Source of the DNA: Fasciolopsis buskii
Taxonomy: Eukaryota > Platyhelminthes > Trematoda > Plagiorchiida > Fasciolidae
Length of the DNA: 64,000 bases
Direction of reading: 5' to 3'
Assembly: GCA_008360955.1 (NCBI GenBank)
Contig: LUCM01008008.1
Coordinates: 1 to 64,000 of the forward strand
Shown here: piece after piece, positions 10,364-24,275 of the stretch
Position numbering within the stretch: position 1 is the stretch's first letter
Layout of the letters: the number at the start of each line of letters is the position of its first letter
Program-made: the position numbers and the translations under genes
The notes under the pieces: model-generated
Database searches by the model: none
The model's input: the letters and a program-made list of their open reading frames with translations, nothing else
What the model was told of the DNA's origin: nothing

Positions 10364-13300
10364 CAGTCAGTCAAGCGTAGAAGGGACCAGTCTCACAAAC
10401 TACTCCGAAATAATTGCGAGCTCTATATGGGAATTTGTATTTCGTTGATCACAGTGATACCGAATTAGAATTTCCCGATCTTCCTGTTGTCGTTCGAGTA
10501 ACAGCTGCACAAATTGCGCAAATGTAGCCATTGCCTATCGTGGTCAGCTAGTTTTACTGCCAGGGTTTTGATCCGATTAGCCCCGGGTTAATGAGAATGC
10601 AATTCACTGAACTGCACTGGCCAGATTTTAATTTTGCCAACTGGTTTTAAAGTTCAAACAACGACCTCGTAGAAATCAATGAAGTCACAGACCTTGATAG
10701 TCTTATTATAACCAGCAGAAAGATTCCAGGGTCACGTGCTGTTCGATGTTGGTGATCTGGTCTAGTTGCCTATTATGGCTGTATGCCCGTAAATCTATTA
10801 TAATGGAAGAATAGCCTAGGGTTGAGAAAATATCAGAAAATCGCGGTTGATCTCACTGAGAAGCACACGATTTGGATAACATGCTTGTTTTCAGCTATTG
10901 CTCCTCAGGCTGTCGTATAAAATTTAGTTAGAAGCTTAAAAGACTGCTACGGCTAAGAGAAGGGGTTCACTGTTAGTCTCACTCATGTTCCATGCATTGT
11001 CGCAAACTTTATGAAAGTGTTGCATCAATTATTTCTGGTCACCGGTCTGCTTTGGACTGAGGGCAAACCAATTAACTGAAGAAAAAGTGCCAGTTGTTTT
11101 TTAATCCAAGGGGAATATTGGGGAAAGAGAGCGATCGTTTCTGTTGTCCTTAAACTAAAACACTTGCGGCGACCTAAATTAGTGATTTCGGACCTCCAAC
11201 GGGCAGTTAAAATTGACTTAACATGTGTATGTTCCATATACAAGAACAAAGTGATTCAGTTATTTCATTTTTCAATGTGAGAATATACAGGATGATGTTC
11301 GTGGGTGCGTTCAACTAAGAGTCCGGTGCTGTGGCCTGTATATATCATCTCCCAGGAACGCCCGAATGAACTGACACAAGACGAGGTTGCGGAATCAGGA
11401 ACTTCGTCTTCGAATTTCAGTGACACTACTAAGGCAGAAGGGGGTTGTCTCTGAGATGAAGCCTAGCTACACGCAATGTTTATTTTCAACGTTCGACGCT
11501 CTTTTTGGTGCGGGGTTTGCCAGCCTGTCGCCATTGTCATTCTCTGGGGAATTCCACCTTCTCTCTCAGCATTAATTTAACAACTGTTTGACATGGGCAG
11601 CCATTTTTGATAAAATAATTGTTTCTCACTGTTTGAAGTCCTGTTTCTAATCTGATGTCTATGAGCACCTTAGGTCTGCTTTCTGAATCTGAAGTTATTT
11701 GGTCTAAGACAATAAAAATGGAAACAGTTTTCGATTCACGTGATTTGGCTAAAAACAGCGGTTTTTGTTCATTCCATTCCAATCTTGTAAGATATTTTCT
11801 CTTACCAAACAACGTCATTTGGTCCCCTAATTGATATCACAATGATAAGCATCATTTCTCACTTAGCAGCTTAACGATTTCTCATTATGCTATCTAACGG
11901 CAAATGAGTGGTTGTGTCGACTGACGCTATTCGTGACTTCAGCACGCACGGACAGCATAAAGCCAGTCACTTCACAAATTAATGTTTGAGAGAATAAGGG
12001 TGAGTTCTAAGTACAACCAGCACCCTAACAATATTTATTGTCTGTATTCGAAGAGTTTAGGATACGGCTAGTGAGACTCTGTAGATCCCCTCCTCAAGCA
12101 AGTTCTCTAATATATGGGAGCATTCCGTTTCATTCCGACGGATCCTGGAGGGGAGAAAGGTGGTAAGTGATGCATTTGTGTTCATCACGTCACACAGTGT
12201 GATGTTGTTTCGCCTTGGCTTGCAATCATGCTAAGCCACAGAGAAGGGCAAAAAATCCTGCGATTGTCGCCAGTTCAAAAGTATTCTGTTTCTCTGGCTT
12301 GAATTGTAATGGTATTGGATTTTGATACGGTTTATCTATTACCCAGGTCAATAATCAACACTTCTGCGGTAACATCGCACCGATTACTTCAGTCGATAAT
12401 CTCAGCAAAAAACGCCAATGAGAAAGTCAATAATGAGTAACGATAGACCGAATTAGCCGGCAGAAGAATCGACCAGTGAGTGCTGATCATAGAAAAACAG
12501 TTCTAAGCTATTTGATTTTGATTAATGAACGAATTTAGTATCTGCTCGACTTGATTTTTCTCACTGGAGTTAGTTAAAACAAGCGCTAACGGTCGAGAGT
12601 CAGGATCGGCTGAAGATGTACAGTCGAAACCTACGCAGAAATCTCTTCCTTTTTCAGAATTAAAACAACAGTACACAAAAGAATTACTTGCAAATAAACC
12701 AGATTGTGAGGCGCAGTTGATGCAGTCTCCATGCTGACTTTAATTTCGCAGTTCCGAAAAAACGCGTTGGTAGTTTACGTCCGTGTCTAACTGCGATCTG
12801 TCACAATCTGTGGGAATACTTCGATTATCAATATTTGTGTGTGGTCCCCGTGCTTTTCGGTCGTTTTACCACGTCGTCTACGTAGCGCACAAGGGAATAC
12901 ATTTTACCATAACTGACATCAGGTCTCCTAGTCTATTTCGGGAGTTTTGCGGAGACATTTTCCAGTCACTGGAGGCAAAGCCTAATGATTTCTCAACGTG
13001 ATTCATGGCCTTTTAGGGTGCGCCACGAGGTCTATGCTCCCTGCATATTTGAACATCTAACCTGTCGTCACGCGGAAACACACGATCTGTTCGAATACGT
13101 TGTGGTCCTTTTACCTACTGTAACCTCATTTACATAGTGTCTGTCGGTAATTTCTTGCACACAATTTTTTTCAAAACTGGTTAACGTTAAACTAGTTTTG
13201 TCTCGGTTAAATACTGATATGTCAAAGTAAAACATCAGTATACCAATAGTCTGTCTTAAACCATGGGTCAAAGTGCTTGGTAAAAGCGCGAACAGTAACC

Positions 13301-15430
13301 GCAAAGTCAGTCCGCATACTGAAGAGCGAGAAAAGAAGTAGGCGGGCATGATAGTCTGCGAGTGAGACGGATTAGCACGGTCAAACCATCTGCGTACAGT
13401 GGAATCTGCTCAGCCAGAAAACAGACAAGAAGACCGGAAGGTAAGCGCCTGTCTGCGCATGCCAAAAAAGTCAATTGACCGTCTGAAGGCATATGCATGT
13501 GCACCCGAGCCTCCGTGTGCGTGACAGGTTGTATCTTGCTGTAGAATTTTTTTATTCAAGTAGTACGAAATTCTCTCGCTTACCGTAAATGCACACAAAT
13601 GCACTTGTTTTCTATTTGATTGTGCGCAGTTTAATTAGTCAGTCGTGCCTACCACCAGCCTACAATGTGTTCTGTTTCCACCCCGGTCAATCCAGGGTTC
13701 AATAGCCTTTACATTCTCTGGTTTGTGAGATACTTCCACGTTATTTCGTGTTGATGTCGTGGTTCATGTGACTTTTCTGGTGTGCCTCTCCCACAGACTA
13801 GAAATGGCAAATGCCTTACTTCAGCCTAAGAACTCCCAAGTTTGTCCTTGTGACGAAGTTATCCGTTGATTATTTAGTGCGCGAACCTCGCTACTTACCA
13901 CGTATATGTCCAAGGCTAGGTGTTCTCTTATCCTTCAAGGACCTGTCCTGGTTTACCATTCGTTCCTTACCTTCGCGAATGCCCTCTTTCTCAACTGGTC
14001 AGTTTTTCTCGGTATTGGTGTAAAACCTTAGTTTCACTTCTGCAGGGAACCGGGGCTGAGATATTGATTTCCAGCCTTTCTTGCTTTGTCATGCCTTTCC
14101 ATGACAGGAATAAAGCCGCCTTCTTGGACTGGATCACACTTTACTTCCGAATGCAGGACCAGGACAGGTGAGCAACGTGAGAAGCCACTGTTATTTCGGT
14201 GCACTTATCCCAAATTGTTGCTCAATTCCATCAGAGATAACTTTTTTCCGAAATTCGTTAGACCCCTGCGGGCAGTGCCGAATGGATTCGGTCCGTCTGT
14301 GTTGTCCACGTGATCATCGTTGGGCTATTTTTGCTTGATTGTTTGCAACCAATAAGCCCCATCCCCAGTCAGTTGCCTGTTCGATGACATGCAATAACTG
14401 GTCGTAGCACAAATCCTGAAAACCGTGCGTACAACTGAAAAATAAAAAAGCAATAACATACAGTTATTAATAATTTAGGTCGGCTTATTTCTTCCTGCAC
14501 ATTGGGAAACCAACCATATTCAACCAACGAACTTTTGTCTCACTCATGACTTAATTATTTTGACAATCGATTTTAATTCCAGTACTTGACAGATGACAAA
14601 ATCACAATGTTGCTGGAGGAGTCACAATCACTGAAATGTTGTCAGGTGTGGAAATAGCCGGTACAGACTGAATTCGAATACGTAAGGCTTTCTGGGATTT
14701 TATCGCTGCAGAATGACCAATAAATCAAGACGGGTCAAAAATTAGTCCTAGAATCAGTTCCGTCCCTCCCTCCCAAAATCATCCACGACAGACCAGTTGG
14801 CCAAAAACACGGATCTGTTCGCAATTTCAACCCAACCAAACTGTTCTTCAGTCATAAAATAATTCACCATGTGATATCACTGCTCAACTCACCATAAAAA
14901 AACCACGGAAGCACTATACAGCTGTTTCATCCTTCATTCAATCGCCTACTACTAACATGTACCAAGTAATCAAGCTCTGTAGGTCATATCCGAAGCCTTC
15001 GTCGTAATTAGGCTACCTGAGGTCGTCTATCAGTAGGCGTCGATCGCTGTGAGCTAGCGGACAGTGACCGTGCAAATCAGTGGCTGTCACATCGAGACTA
15101 CACCTTGACGTGGTGTGACGGCTTGCGTGCCTCCATAATCCAACGAGCTTTACAGGATGGTTTATCCCAGGCCGAAGATCCAATCATGCCTGGAAGGTCA
15201 ATGGGTAGAGGCCTGACGAAGTAGTCTCCTGGTCCTCCAAGTTGGGGGTTGATATGAGTTAGCAGCTCAGTCGGAAAAACGCGTAGACGAATAATTGATC
15301 CAAGTAGATGGGCGCCCACTCAGCTGTACCCCGCTGCCTTGTGGTCACGTTCTTGTCAGAACCAAAGGCTTTGGTTGAGAACCCTAATCGTTCTTCTGCT
15401 TAGCGGCTGGACTCCCTAGCAGTACCCGTC
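10364..15430. repeat. 5.1-kb duplicated segment, copy A (left of 10-N gap)
   Basis: This segment recurs immediately after the gap at 15441-20630 in the same order and orientation. Landmarks pair throughout: ATTTCTGGTCACCGGTCTGC at about 11031 and 16108, CTCTCTCAGCATTAATTTAA at about 11561 and 16665, ACGACAGACCAGTTGG at about 14785 and 19951, and CAGTACCCGTC ending copy A at 15430 and recurring at about 20620-20630. Differences are mostly one-base insertions and deletions. No gene is recognisable; the short frames are broken differently in the two copies. The right end (about 14855-15080) carries the composite repeat described elsewhere. Confidence 0.93.
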
Positions 15431-15440
15431 NNNNNNNNNN
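15431..15440. other. Assembly gap of 10 N
   Basis: Ten N characters, a conventional unknown-size placeholder. The sequence to the left equals the end of the sequence to the right, so the true gap is probably negative (an unmerged overlap). Confidence 0.98.
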
Positions 15441-18400
15441 CAGTCCAGTTCAAGCGTTAGAAGGACGTCTCACAAACTACCGAAATATTGCTAGCTCTAT
15501 ATGGAATTGTAATTTCTTATCCAACAGTGATACCGAAATTGATTTTCGTATCTTCCATGTTGTCATTCGAAGTAACAGCCTGCACAAATGCGCCAAATGT
15601 AGCTATTCCTATCGTGTAGACTAGTTTTACTGCTAGGGTTTGATCCGATTAGCCCGGGTTAATGAGTAATCAATTTCACTGAACTGCACGGCCAGACCTT
15701 AATTGGCCAACTGGTTTTAAACGTTCATAACAAACGACCTCGTAGAAATCAATGAAGTCAAGAACCTTGATAGTCTTTTATTAACCAGGCAGAAAATTCC
15801 AGAGTACGTGCTGTTCATTTTGGTGATCTGTCTAGTTGCCTAATTATGGCGTATGCCCGTAAATCTATTATAATGCAGTAGAATAAGCCTAGGTTAGAGG
15901 AAAATATTCAAAAATGCCATGTATGATCTCACTGCAGAAGCACACGATTTGGGCATAACATGCTTGTTTTTAGCTAATTCTCCGCAGCTGTCGTATAAAA
16001 TTAGTTTAGAACTTAAAAGACTGCTACGGCCTAAGAAAGGGTTCATGTTTAGTCCTCACTCATGTTCCATTGCATTGTCGCAAACTTTATGAAATGTGTG
16101 CTCAATATTTCTGGTCACCGGTCTGCTTTGACTGAGGGGCAAAACCAATTAAACTGAAAAAAAGTGCCAGGTGTTTTAATCCGAAGGGAATAAATTGGGT
16201 GAAAAGACTCTAATTCCGTTTCTGTATGTCCTAAACAACATGCGCAACCGTAAAGTAGTTTGATGACGACCCCAACGGCAGTTAAAAATTGAATTAAACA
16301 TGGTAATGTCCATACTACAAGGAACAAAGTGATTCAGATTACTTCATCTTTTCAATGTGATGATTATACAGGATGAGTTCGTGAGGCGACTTCTAATCAC
16401 GAAGTCCCTGTCAGCTGTGCCATACCCTGTATATATCATCTCCAGAACGCTTCTCTACTTGTACCCACACACAGACAGTTGCTCGGTTACATATCCGGAT
16501 ATACTTACGTCTTCGAATTTCAGTTTGATCACTACTAGCAGAGGGTCTGTCTTGGAGATGAAGCCCTAGCTACCACGCAATTTTATTTTCAACGTTCGAC
16601 GCCTCTTTTTGTTGGCGGGGTTGCAGCCACATGTCGCCATTTATTCTCGGGAATTCCAACCTTCTCTCTCAGCATTAATTTAACAACTTTTGACATGGCA
16701 GCCGTTTGATTAAATAAGTTTTCACTGTTGAAGTCCTGCTAATCTATTCTGAATGAGCGCACCTTAGGTCTGCTTTCTGAATCTGAAGTTTGGGATCTAA
16801 GACAATAAAATGGAACAGTTTCGATCACTGATTGGCTAAAAATAGCGTTTTTGTTCATTCCATTCCCAATCTTGAAAGTATTTCTCTTACAAAACAACGT
16901 AATTTGTCCCCTAATTGATAATCACAATGATAGCATCATTTCTCACTTGCAGCCCTTAACGATTCTATATATTCTATCTAACGGCAAATGAAGGTGTGTC
17001 GATGGACCGCTATTTCGTGACGTCGCACGCCCACGGACAGTGCATAAACCAGTCACTCACAACATTAATTTTTGAGTATAAGGGTTGAGTTCTAAGTACA
17101 CCCAGCACCCAACCGAATATTTATGGTCGTATTCGAAGCAGTTAGGATACTGCTAGTGAGACTCTGTAGATCCCCTCCTCAGCAATTCTCTAACCTATAT
17201 GGAGCATTCCGTTTCATTTCGACGATCCTGGATGGGAGAAAATGGTGGTCAGTATGCATTAGTGTTCATCACGTCACACAGTGTATGTTGTTTCGCCTTG
17301 CTTGCCAATTATGCTAAGCCACAGAGCAAGGGTCAATAAAACCGCGATTGTCGCCAGATTCAAAAGTATTTCTGTTTCCTGGCTAATTGTAATGGATATT
17401 GGAATTTGATACGTTCTATCACTTACCCAGAGTCAATAATCAACATTCTGCAATAAATCGCACCGATACTTCAGTCGATAATCTCAGCAAAATAACGCCA
17501 ATGAGAAAGTACAAAGAGTAGCGATAGACCGAATAGCCGCAAAGAATCGACCAGATGAGTGCCTCGAGTCATAGGAAAAACAGTTTAAGCTATTTGATTA
17601 TGATTATATGAACCGAATTTAGTAATCTCGCATCGACTTGTTTCTCACTCGGAGTTTGCTTAAAACAAGCGCTTAACGTCGAAGTCAGGATCGGTGAAGA
17701 TGTACAGTTCGAAAACCTACGCAGAAATCTCTTCCTTTTCCAGAATTAAAAACAACAGTTACACAAAAGAATTACTGCAATATAACCATGATTTGAGCGC
17801 AGTTGATGCAGTCTCCTGCTGCACTTCTAATTGCGCCAGTTCCGAAAAAAACGCCAGTTGTAGTTTACGTCCGTGACTCCTAACTGCGACTGTCACCAAT
17901 CTTGGGATACTATCGATACAATATTTTGTGTGCTCCCCGTTGCTCTATTTACGGTCGTATTATACCACGTCGCTTACGATACGCACAAGAAACTACATCA
18001 TTACACAAACTACATCAGTTCTCCTATTCTACTTTCGGACAGTTTTATCGAGACATTTATTCAGTCACTGGACGGCAAAGAGCCGAATGATTTTGCTCCA
18101 ACTTGATTCATGGCCCCTTTTTTTATTTAGGGGGCGGGGCCCACCCCGCCATGTCTATGCTCCGCATATTTGACACATCTAACTTTTCGTTCACGCCTCG
18201 GAAAACACACCATCTATTTCGAAGACGTGTGTCTTACCTACTGTTAACCTCATTTACAGTGTCTGTCGGCTAATTTCTTCACACATTTTTTCAAACTCGT
18301 TAAACGATATAAACTAGTTTTGCTCATTTTAATACTATCAGTATGTCAAAGAAAACATCAGTATTTACCAATAGCTTCTTTTAACCATGGGCTCAAACGC

Positions 18401-20630
18401 TTGGAAGCAAGCCAGGCGAACAGTAACCGCAAAAGTCAGTCCGCATTTACTGAATAGCGAGAAAAGAAGTAGGCGGGCATGACTAGTCTGCGAGTAGGCG
18501 GCATTAGCACGATCCAAACCATCTGCGTACAGTGCGAATCTGCTCAGCCAGAAATACAGACAGAAGACCGTAGGTAAGCCCATTGTCTCGCATGCCATAA
18601 AAGTTCAGTTGACCGTCTTGAAGTCAGATGCATAGGCACCCGGCCTCGTGGTGCTTGTACAGTTGTATCTTTTCTGTAGAATATTTTTATTCAAGTAGCT
18701 ACGATAATTCTCTCGCTTTACACGTAAATGCACCACAAACGCATTGTTTCATTTGATGTGACGCAGTTTAATTATCAGGCGTGCCTACCACCCAGCACCA
18801 CAATGTGTTCTGTTTCCCCCCTGTCAATCCAGGGTTCAATAGCCTTTTACCATTCGTCTCGTTTGTAGCATACTTCCACGTATTTCGTCGTTATGTTCGT
18901 GTTTCATGTTGACTTTATCGGTCGCTCTCTCCCACAACTACGAAATGGCAAATGCGCTATATTTCCAGCCTAAGAACTCCCAAGTTGTCCTTTGACGAAG
19001 TTATCCGTCTTGAATTATTTAGTGCCGCGGAACCTTCCGCTAACCTTCACCACGTTTATCGTCCAACTAGTGTTTCTCTTATCTCAAGGAACCTGTCTGG
19101 TTACCATTCGTCCTTACCTCGCGAATGCCCTCTTTCTCAAATCTGATCAGTTTTTCCTTATTGGTGTAAAACTTAGTTTCACGTTCTGCAGGGAACCCGG
19201 GCTGAGATATTGATTTCCCAGCCTTTCTTGCTTTTGTCAGCCTTTCCTATGACAGGAATAAAGCCGCCTCTTGGACTGATCAACACCTATTACTTCCGAT
19301 GCAGACAGGACAGTGAGCAACGTGAGAAAGACCACTGTTATTTCGAGTGCACTTGTATCCCAATGTTGCTCAATCCATCAGAGATAAACTTTTTTTTCCG
19401 AAACGTTAACCCTGCGGCAGTGGCCGAACTGGAATTCGGTCCGTCCTGTGTTGTCCACATGATACATCGCTTCGGGCTATTTTGCCTGTGATTGTTGCAA
19501 ACCAAAAGCCCATCCCCCATCAGTGCTGTTCCGATTTGACATGCAATCAACTGGTTGCGTTAGCACCAAATCCTTGAAAAACCCTGCGTTACAACTGAAA
19601 AATAAAAAAGCATATACATACAGTTATTAAATACATTTAGGTCGCCTATTTCTTCCCTGCACATGGAATAAACCAAACCATATTCAACCAACGACTTTTG
19701 TCTCAACTCATGACTTTATATTTTGACAATCATTTTAATTCCATTACTTGACAATACAAAATACAATGTTTGGCTGGAGAGTCACAATCACTGAAATGTT
19801 TCAGTGTGTTAAATATCCTGTAACAGAGCTTGAATTCGATATACGTAAGCCGTTCTGGGATTTATCGCTGCAGAATGACCACATCAAATCAAGACGGCAG
19901 TCAAAAAAATTGTCTAGAATCAGTATCCGTCCCTCCCTCCCCAAAACCATCCACGACAGACCAGTTGGCAAAACACGATCTGTTTCGCAAATTTCAACCC
20001 AACCAAACATTGTTCTTCAGGTCATAAAATTAACTTCACCAGTTGATATCATTGCTCAACATCACCATAAAGGAACAGCCACATGGAAGCCACTAATACA
20101 GCTGTTTCATCCTTCATTCAATCGCCTCACTACTTAACCATGTACCAAGTAGTCATAGTCACTGTATGTCATATCCGACGCCTTCGTCACCGTAATTAGG
20201 CTTACCCTGAAGTCGTCTATCAGCTAGGCGTCGGATCGCTTGAGCTAGCGGACAGGACGTGCAAAATCAGGCTGGTCACATCGAGACTACACACTTGACG
20301 TGGATGTGACTGCTTGAGCGTGCCCTCATGATCCAATACGAGCTTATACGGATCGTATCTCATTCAGCGAAGAATCCAATCATGCACTGGAGTCAATGGG
20401 TAAGGCCTACGAAAGTAGTCTCCTGGTCACTCCAGTTTGTCGTTATCTGATTAGACGCAAGCTCTCGGAATAAAAGAGTGGGCATGAAAATTATCAAGTA
20501 GATGGGCTGCACACTCAAGCTGTACCACCGCTGCCTTGCGTCACGTTCTTGTCAGAACCAAAGCTTGGTTTGAGAAACTCAAATCGTTCATTTCTGTCTT
20601 ATCAGCTGACATCCCATAGCAGTACCCGTC
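15441..20630. repeat. 5.1-kb duplicated segment, copy B (right of 10-N gap)
   Basis: Collinear counterpart of 10364-15430, about 120 bp longer because of scattered extra bases. It starts at the sequence that begins copy A and ends at CAGTACCCGTC, after which it continues uninterrupted into the LINE. No coding region is recognisable. The indel-dominated divergence resembles uncorrected long-read sequence more than evolutionary divergence. Confidence 0.93.
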
Positions 20631-20899
20631 TAATAATACCCATGAGTTCACCTACATAATAATCCATACTGCAGGATAAATCAGGACCGCGCTGCCCACT
20701 GCAATCGACGCTGGTATGATAAGTATCGCTTAATCTCAGATTCTCTCTCGTCTATTCAACCTGTCTCTTCTGTCTTAATCAGCTGTATTGCCCGCTTCTG
20801 CCATACCCGAGTATCCCATGATAAGAACTACGCCCGACTACTCGCAACGGGTTTATTGTCAAGTAGATGTAGTAGGGTGTTTTCAGTCTTTATCCTCAC

Positions 20900-23800
20900 C
20901 ATCTTTCTCAAGTCGTCAGCCTCCTGCAATCTAGTTCGAATTCAATGTTGCGCACTTCTAATGCAGGTGGTCAAAATGCGTTATGGTTCTGACAGTGGAC
21001 TCACTTTCCATATGTCTGCTGTGTGAGTGAAACCACGAATTCAGGATTCCGAGTAGAGTATTCAGCTAACTCACCGCACGTCTCGTCAAGATATTGCTCT
21101 GCGCACTCAGGAGACGAAGCAGCTCAATCTTGGGTCAGTATGGTGTAGATAGTCTTAGATGAGATAGCTGAAGCGTCCTTTTTAGATTAGATCCCATCAA
21201 CAGTCCTTGGTGCCATAGACTGCAGGAATCAATCGCGGTCCCGAAGATAGTAGTGTTAAAGCGGAAGGTTTATTTGTTATCTAGACATACGCTCCCACGA
21301 CTGCAGCACTATATGGGAAAAGAGGCGGGAGCGAATGTCTACGATAACCTCTCACTTGTTCGGAGGAGCAAACCTCTGACATTTAGTGCGAGTAGAGTGT
21401 AAACGTTAAGGCACAAGTTGGAAAACGTAGGCATCGAGTCTGTTTAGAGTGAGCGATGCGTCTGCTGACACAGCGAACAGACAACGGGAAAGCACTTCTC
21501 CAATTCGGCAGATATCATGTATCCATCTAGTACGAATTTTCGACACAGTTTCGGCGTTCGCACTCAGCGACATGGCGTTCTAACTCGACAGTCAACTGAT
21601 CGATTGACCCCATTATCGCAGTTAGCTTACCGTTGGGCGCTGTTCTGTCCATAACTGTAGATCATACGTTAATAGGACCACGTACGTCGAATCGGACCTG
21701 CGTTAGTTTGATGCTATTTGCTGGCAGTCTAATGGCCATGACCAGACACAAATACCCGATTGGCTGTCGAACGTCATTGTCTCATTCAGCTTCGCAACAG
21801 CTACTAACAAAACTTTCGAAGAAATAAGAACTCCCGACGAGTAGCAGTGTAGACGAGCGTCCGGTATCGAAATAAGCAGGCATCGATTGGCAGCAGATTT
21901 TGCCTGTGGTCCAATCTAGTCGTTCATCTAAAAACACGAATCTCGCCGAGGGTCGCGGGTCTACTAGAGCAAAACGCCAGTTCTCTAACTGCCCTTAGGT
22001 GAATAGGATGCGTCGACAGTTGCAACGTCATGACAAACAAAGCCTAAGGATGAACCGCCGAAAATGCTGTAAGTAGCGAAGAGACGAAGAAGCGCCTCTT
22101 TAGGGTAACAGTCAAGACGTTTAGTCATATACGTTGACATCGGTGGCGGCGGAATTCGGTTAATAGATCGTTGCTATGGAGTGGAGGAGCTCATCCATGT
22201 AACAGGAAGACTGGACCCGTATGGGACCAGAGCATTCAAGGATCAGTTTAGCTGGCCACTGCTAACGTCATTTAGCTACTCTGGAGCTGTGAGTCCTTCT
22301 GGAGGTGCACTTGATCCCCAACGGAAGTGAAGCAGCCGAATATCCGACTATGAGAGGGGAAAGCGGCCGGTCCCACGACTTCCCCAGTTCTTTTCATAAA
22401 TGTGAGGAAGCTGCCTGTGACGATCACTTACCTCACTTGCTTCATAGTATTTGGACACGAGCGAGCGCATTCCGTTATCCGTGGGTGAGTCACTGATTAA
22501 TCATCTTAAGAAGGGACACACCGGATGACCTAGCAGTCAATCTAGTATAGTTTAATTCCGAGTTACTAAATGTGTAGCTTCAGATAATGCGCCCGTTTGA
22601 CACCGATTCGCGAGAATTATATCCGCGAACAACACGCCGGATTTCTCAGTCGAGGTTGCATCGACCAAATAGTTCACTCTTCGACAGTCCAGACGCGCCA
22701 CACGCCGACGGCGCCCTACATCTGAGTCTTTCCTCGACTTGAAAGGTGATTTCGACTCCGTGGATCGACCATCAACCTCAGTGCTCTCACCGGAAGGTCA
22801 TCCAACGAAGTTTGACGTGCGACATTGTACTCGTCATTACCTATTCCGTAGGACTATAACGTGAACGTCAACGTTCATCGCGAAACGACAGTGGCGTTCG
22901 ACAAGGTGTCCCATTCTCCATTCCGTTCAACTTCTAAGGACAGAGTGACGGAAGATGCTCATGAGCCTACAGATAAGGATTTCGACTGCGAACGAGGGAA
23001 GTTTGCACCTAGATTACTCAGACGACTTCGTGTGCCTGTTCTAATCTCCCGGACTATTCACAACGGCAATAGATAGGACTTACGAGATCGGCTGTCGGTT
23101 GCGCATGTGCTTGCACCTTCAAATGCAAGTGCTTTTACAGACTGACGACACAGCGCCGAACTGGATACTGGAATGATAGCGGCTTCACGATTGTGGACCG
23201 TTTCAGCTACTATGGGTAGGTGCGTGTCCAACAGTGTACCTCGTAGAGAAGCTGCTAATATCAAAGGCTCGTTGCAGCTTACGCTGGATTTGAAGCATTG
23301 TGGCGCGCCTATATTTCCACTGCAACTGGGAGTTGAAAGTTCGTGAGTGTACTGTCTGCATCGTTCATTTTGTTGTGTGTGCGAGACGTGGAGTATGCGT
23401 GTGTCGATGTTCGTCGTTGAGTTTCGACCACGAGTTTACATAGATTGGTGAGGATTGACGGAGTGACCGGGTTAGTAATGCGATGTGGATTTGCCATGTG
23501 GACTCTGAGAGGCTGTTTCAGCGTATGAAACTTAGTAGTAACTACTCGTTGGTCAGTGTTTCGTACTGACGAACACTCGTCTATCTATATCGTACCCTAT
23601 TATTGTTTCCTCCTAAGGAATGGACGAAGCCATTGGAGCCAAACAGATAACTGGCAACTGGATGAGAAAAATTGTACAGCAAGTTAGGTATAAGTGTGGG
23701 TGTCTCACGCCCAGGGTTGGACCAAAGCTGTCGACTTGTCTGACTGGAGCATCTAAGGAAATGCAGTGAACCAGTGAACAGTGCGATCATGTCATTTGCA

Positions 23801-23976
23801 ATCGAACCAGACGACGAAAAAATGTGCGATTTGGCGATTCCGTAATGTTGCTGCACGCAATCTTATCTTTTCCGCCGTTCGGTCCAACTCCTTTTCCTTG
23901 GATATTCACTCTTTTTATATAAACGTGTAACTCGGTAAAGGCACGCAGTGAGCTTGCCGCTGATTTAACGCTGAAC

Positions 23977-24038
<62 letters not shown>
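20900..24038 (+). mobile_element. RTE-type LINE, frameshifted, with (TGA)20 tail
   Basis: Order of recognisable blocks: apurinic-type endonuclease (about 20990-21720, including LLDWIPINS-like, TWRSN and NQID-type motifs); reverse transcriptase (about 22430-23060, with LKGDFDSVDR, GVRQG and a YSDDFVCLF catalytic box corresponding to YADD); thumb segment (LAPSKCK-like, about 23110); and a C-terminal region to about 23850. No frame stays open for more than about 90 codons, with frame changes every 30-100 nt. Such density fits either decay or the indel noise seen in the adjoining 10.4-20.6 kb. The element ends in a trinucleotide tail, typical of RTE elements. The 5' end is uncertain and may lie in the duplicated segment. 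Confidence 0.85.
23979..24038. repeat. (TGA)20 microsatellite, LINE 3' tail
   Basis: Sixty bases, 20 perfect TGA units, directly after the LINE C-terminal region and directly before a composite repeat copy. RTE-clade LINEs commonly end in short tandem repeats rather than poly(A). Confidence 0.95.
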
Positions 24039-24041
<3 letters not shown>

Positions 24042-24275
24042 TCATGTAGTGAAGTTCAACAAACCGTTCAGAGCCTGCCCGGTAGCGTAATGGCTAAGGC
24101 GTTCGACTCAAAATCGTTCGTGTGACAGTTAGGGTGTGATGGATGTGCACTGCTTGTCATGATTCCTAACAAGGATGAAACAGTTGTACGGTGCTTCCAT
24201 GGTTCCTAATGGTGAGTTGAGCGATGATACCACATGGTTAATTATTTCATTGAAACATTCAACCTCCTACTACTA
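24039..24275 (+). repeat. Composite tRNA-like repeat (family 1), partial copy
   Basis: Contains the A-box match TAGCGTAATGG, the family body (TTCCTAACAAGGATGAAACA, GTGAGTTGAGCGATGAT) and the end block CCTACTACTAACATG. The B-box region is disrupted. The 5' part of the unit is missing; the copy begins at the LINE tail, suggesting LINE-linked insertion or truncation there. Confidence 0.8.

Noticed and set aside
17694..19550. Several 60-93 codon frames in copy B
   Set aside because: The matching frames in copy A are broken differently, so none is consistently open.
10364..20630. True tandem gene or satellite amplification
   Set aside because: Only two copies meeting exactly at an N gap, with indel-type differences; a contig overlap is simpler.
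23979..24038. Poly-Asp, poly-Met or trinucleotide-expansion coding repeat
   Set aside because: It lies outside any open gene, at the end of a LINE, where such a tail is expected.
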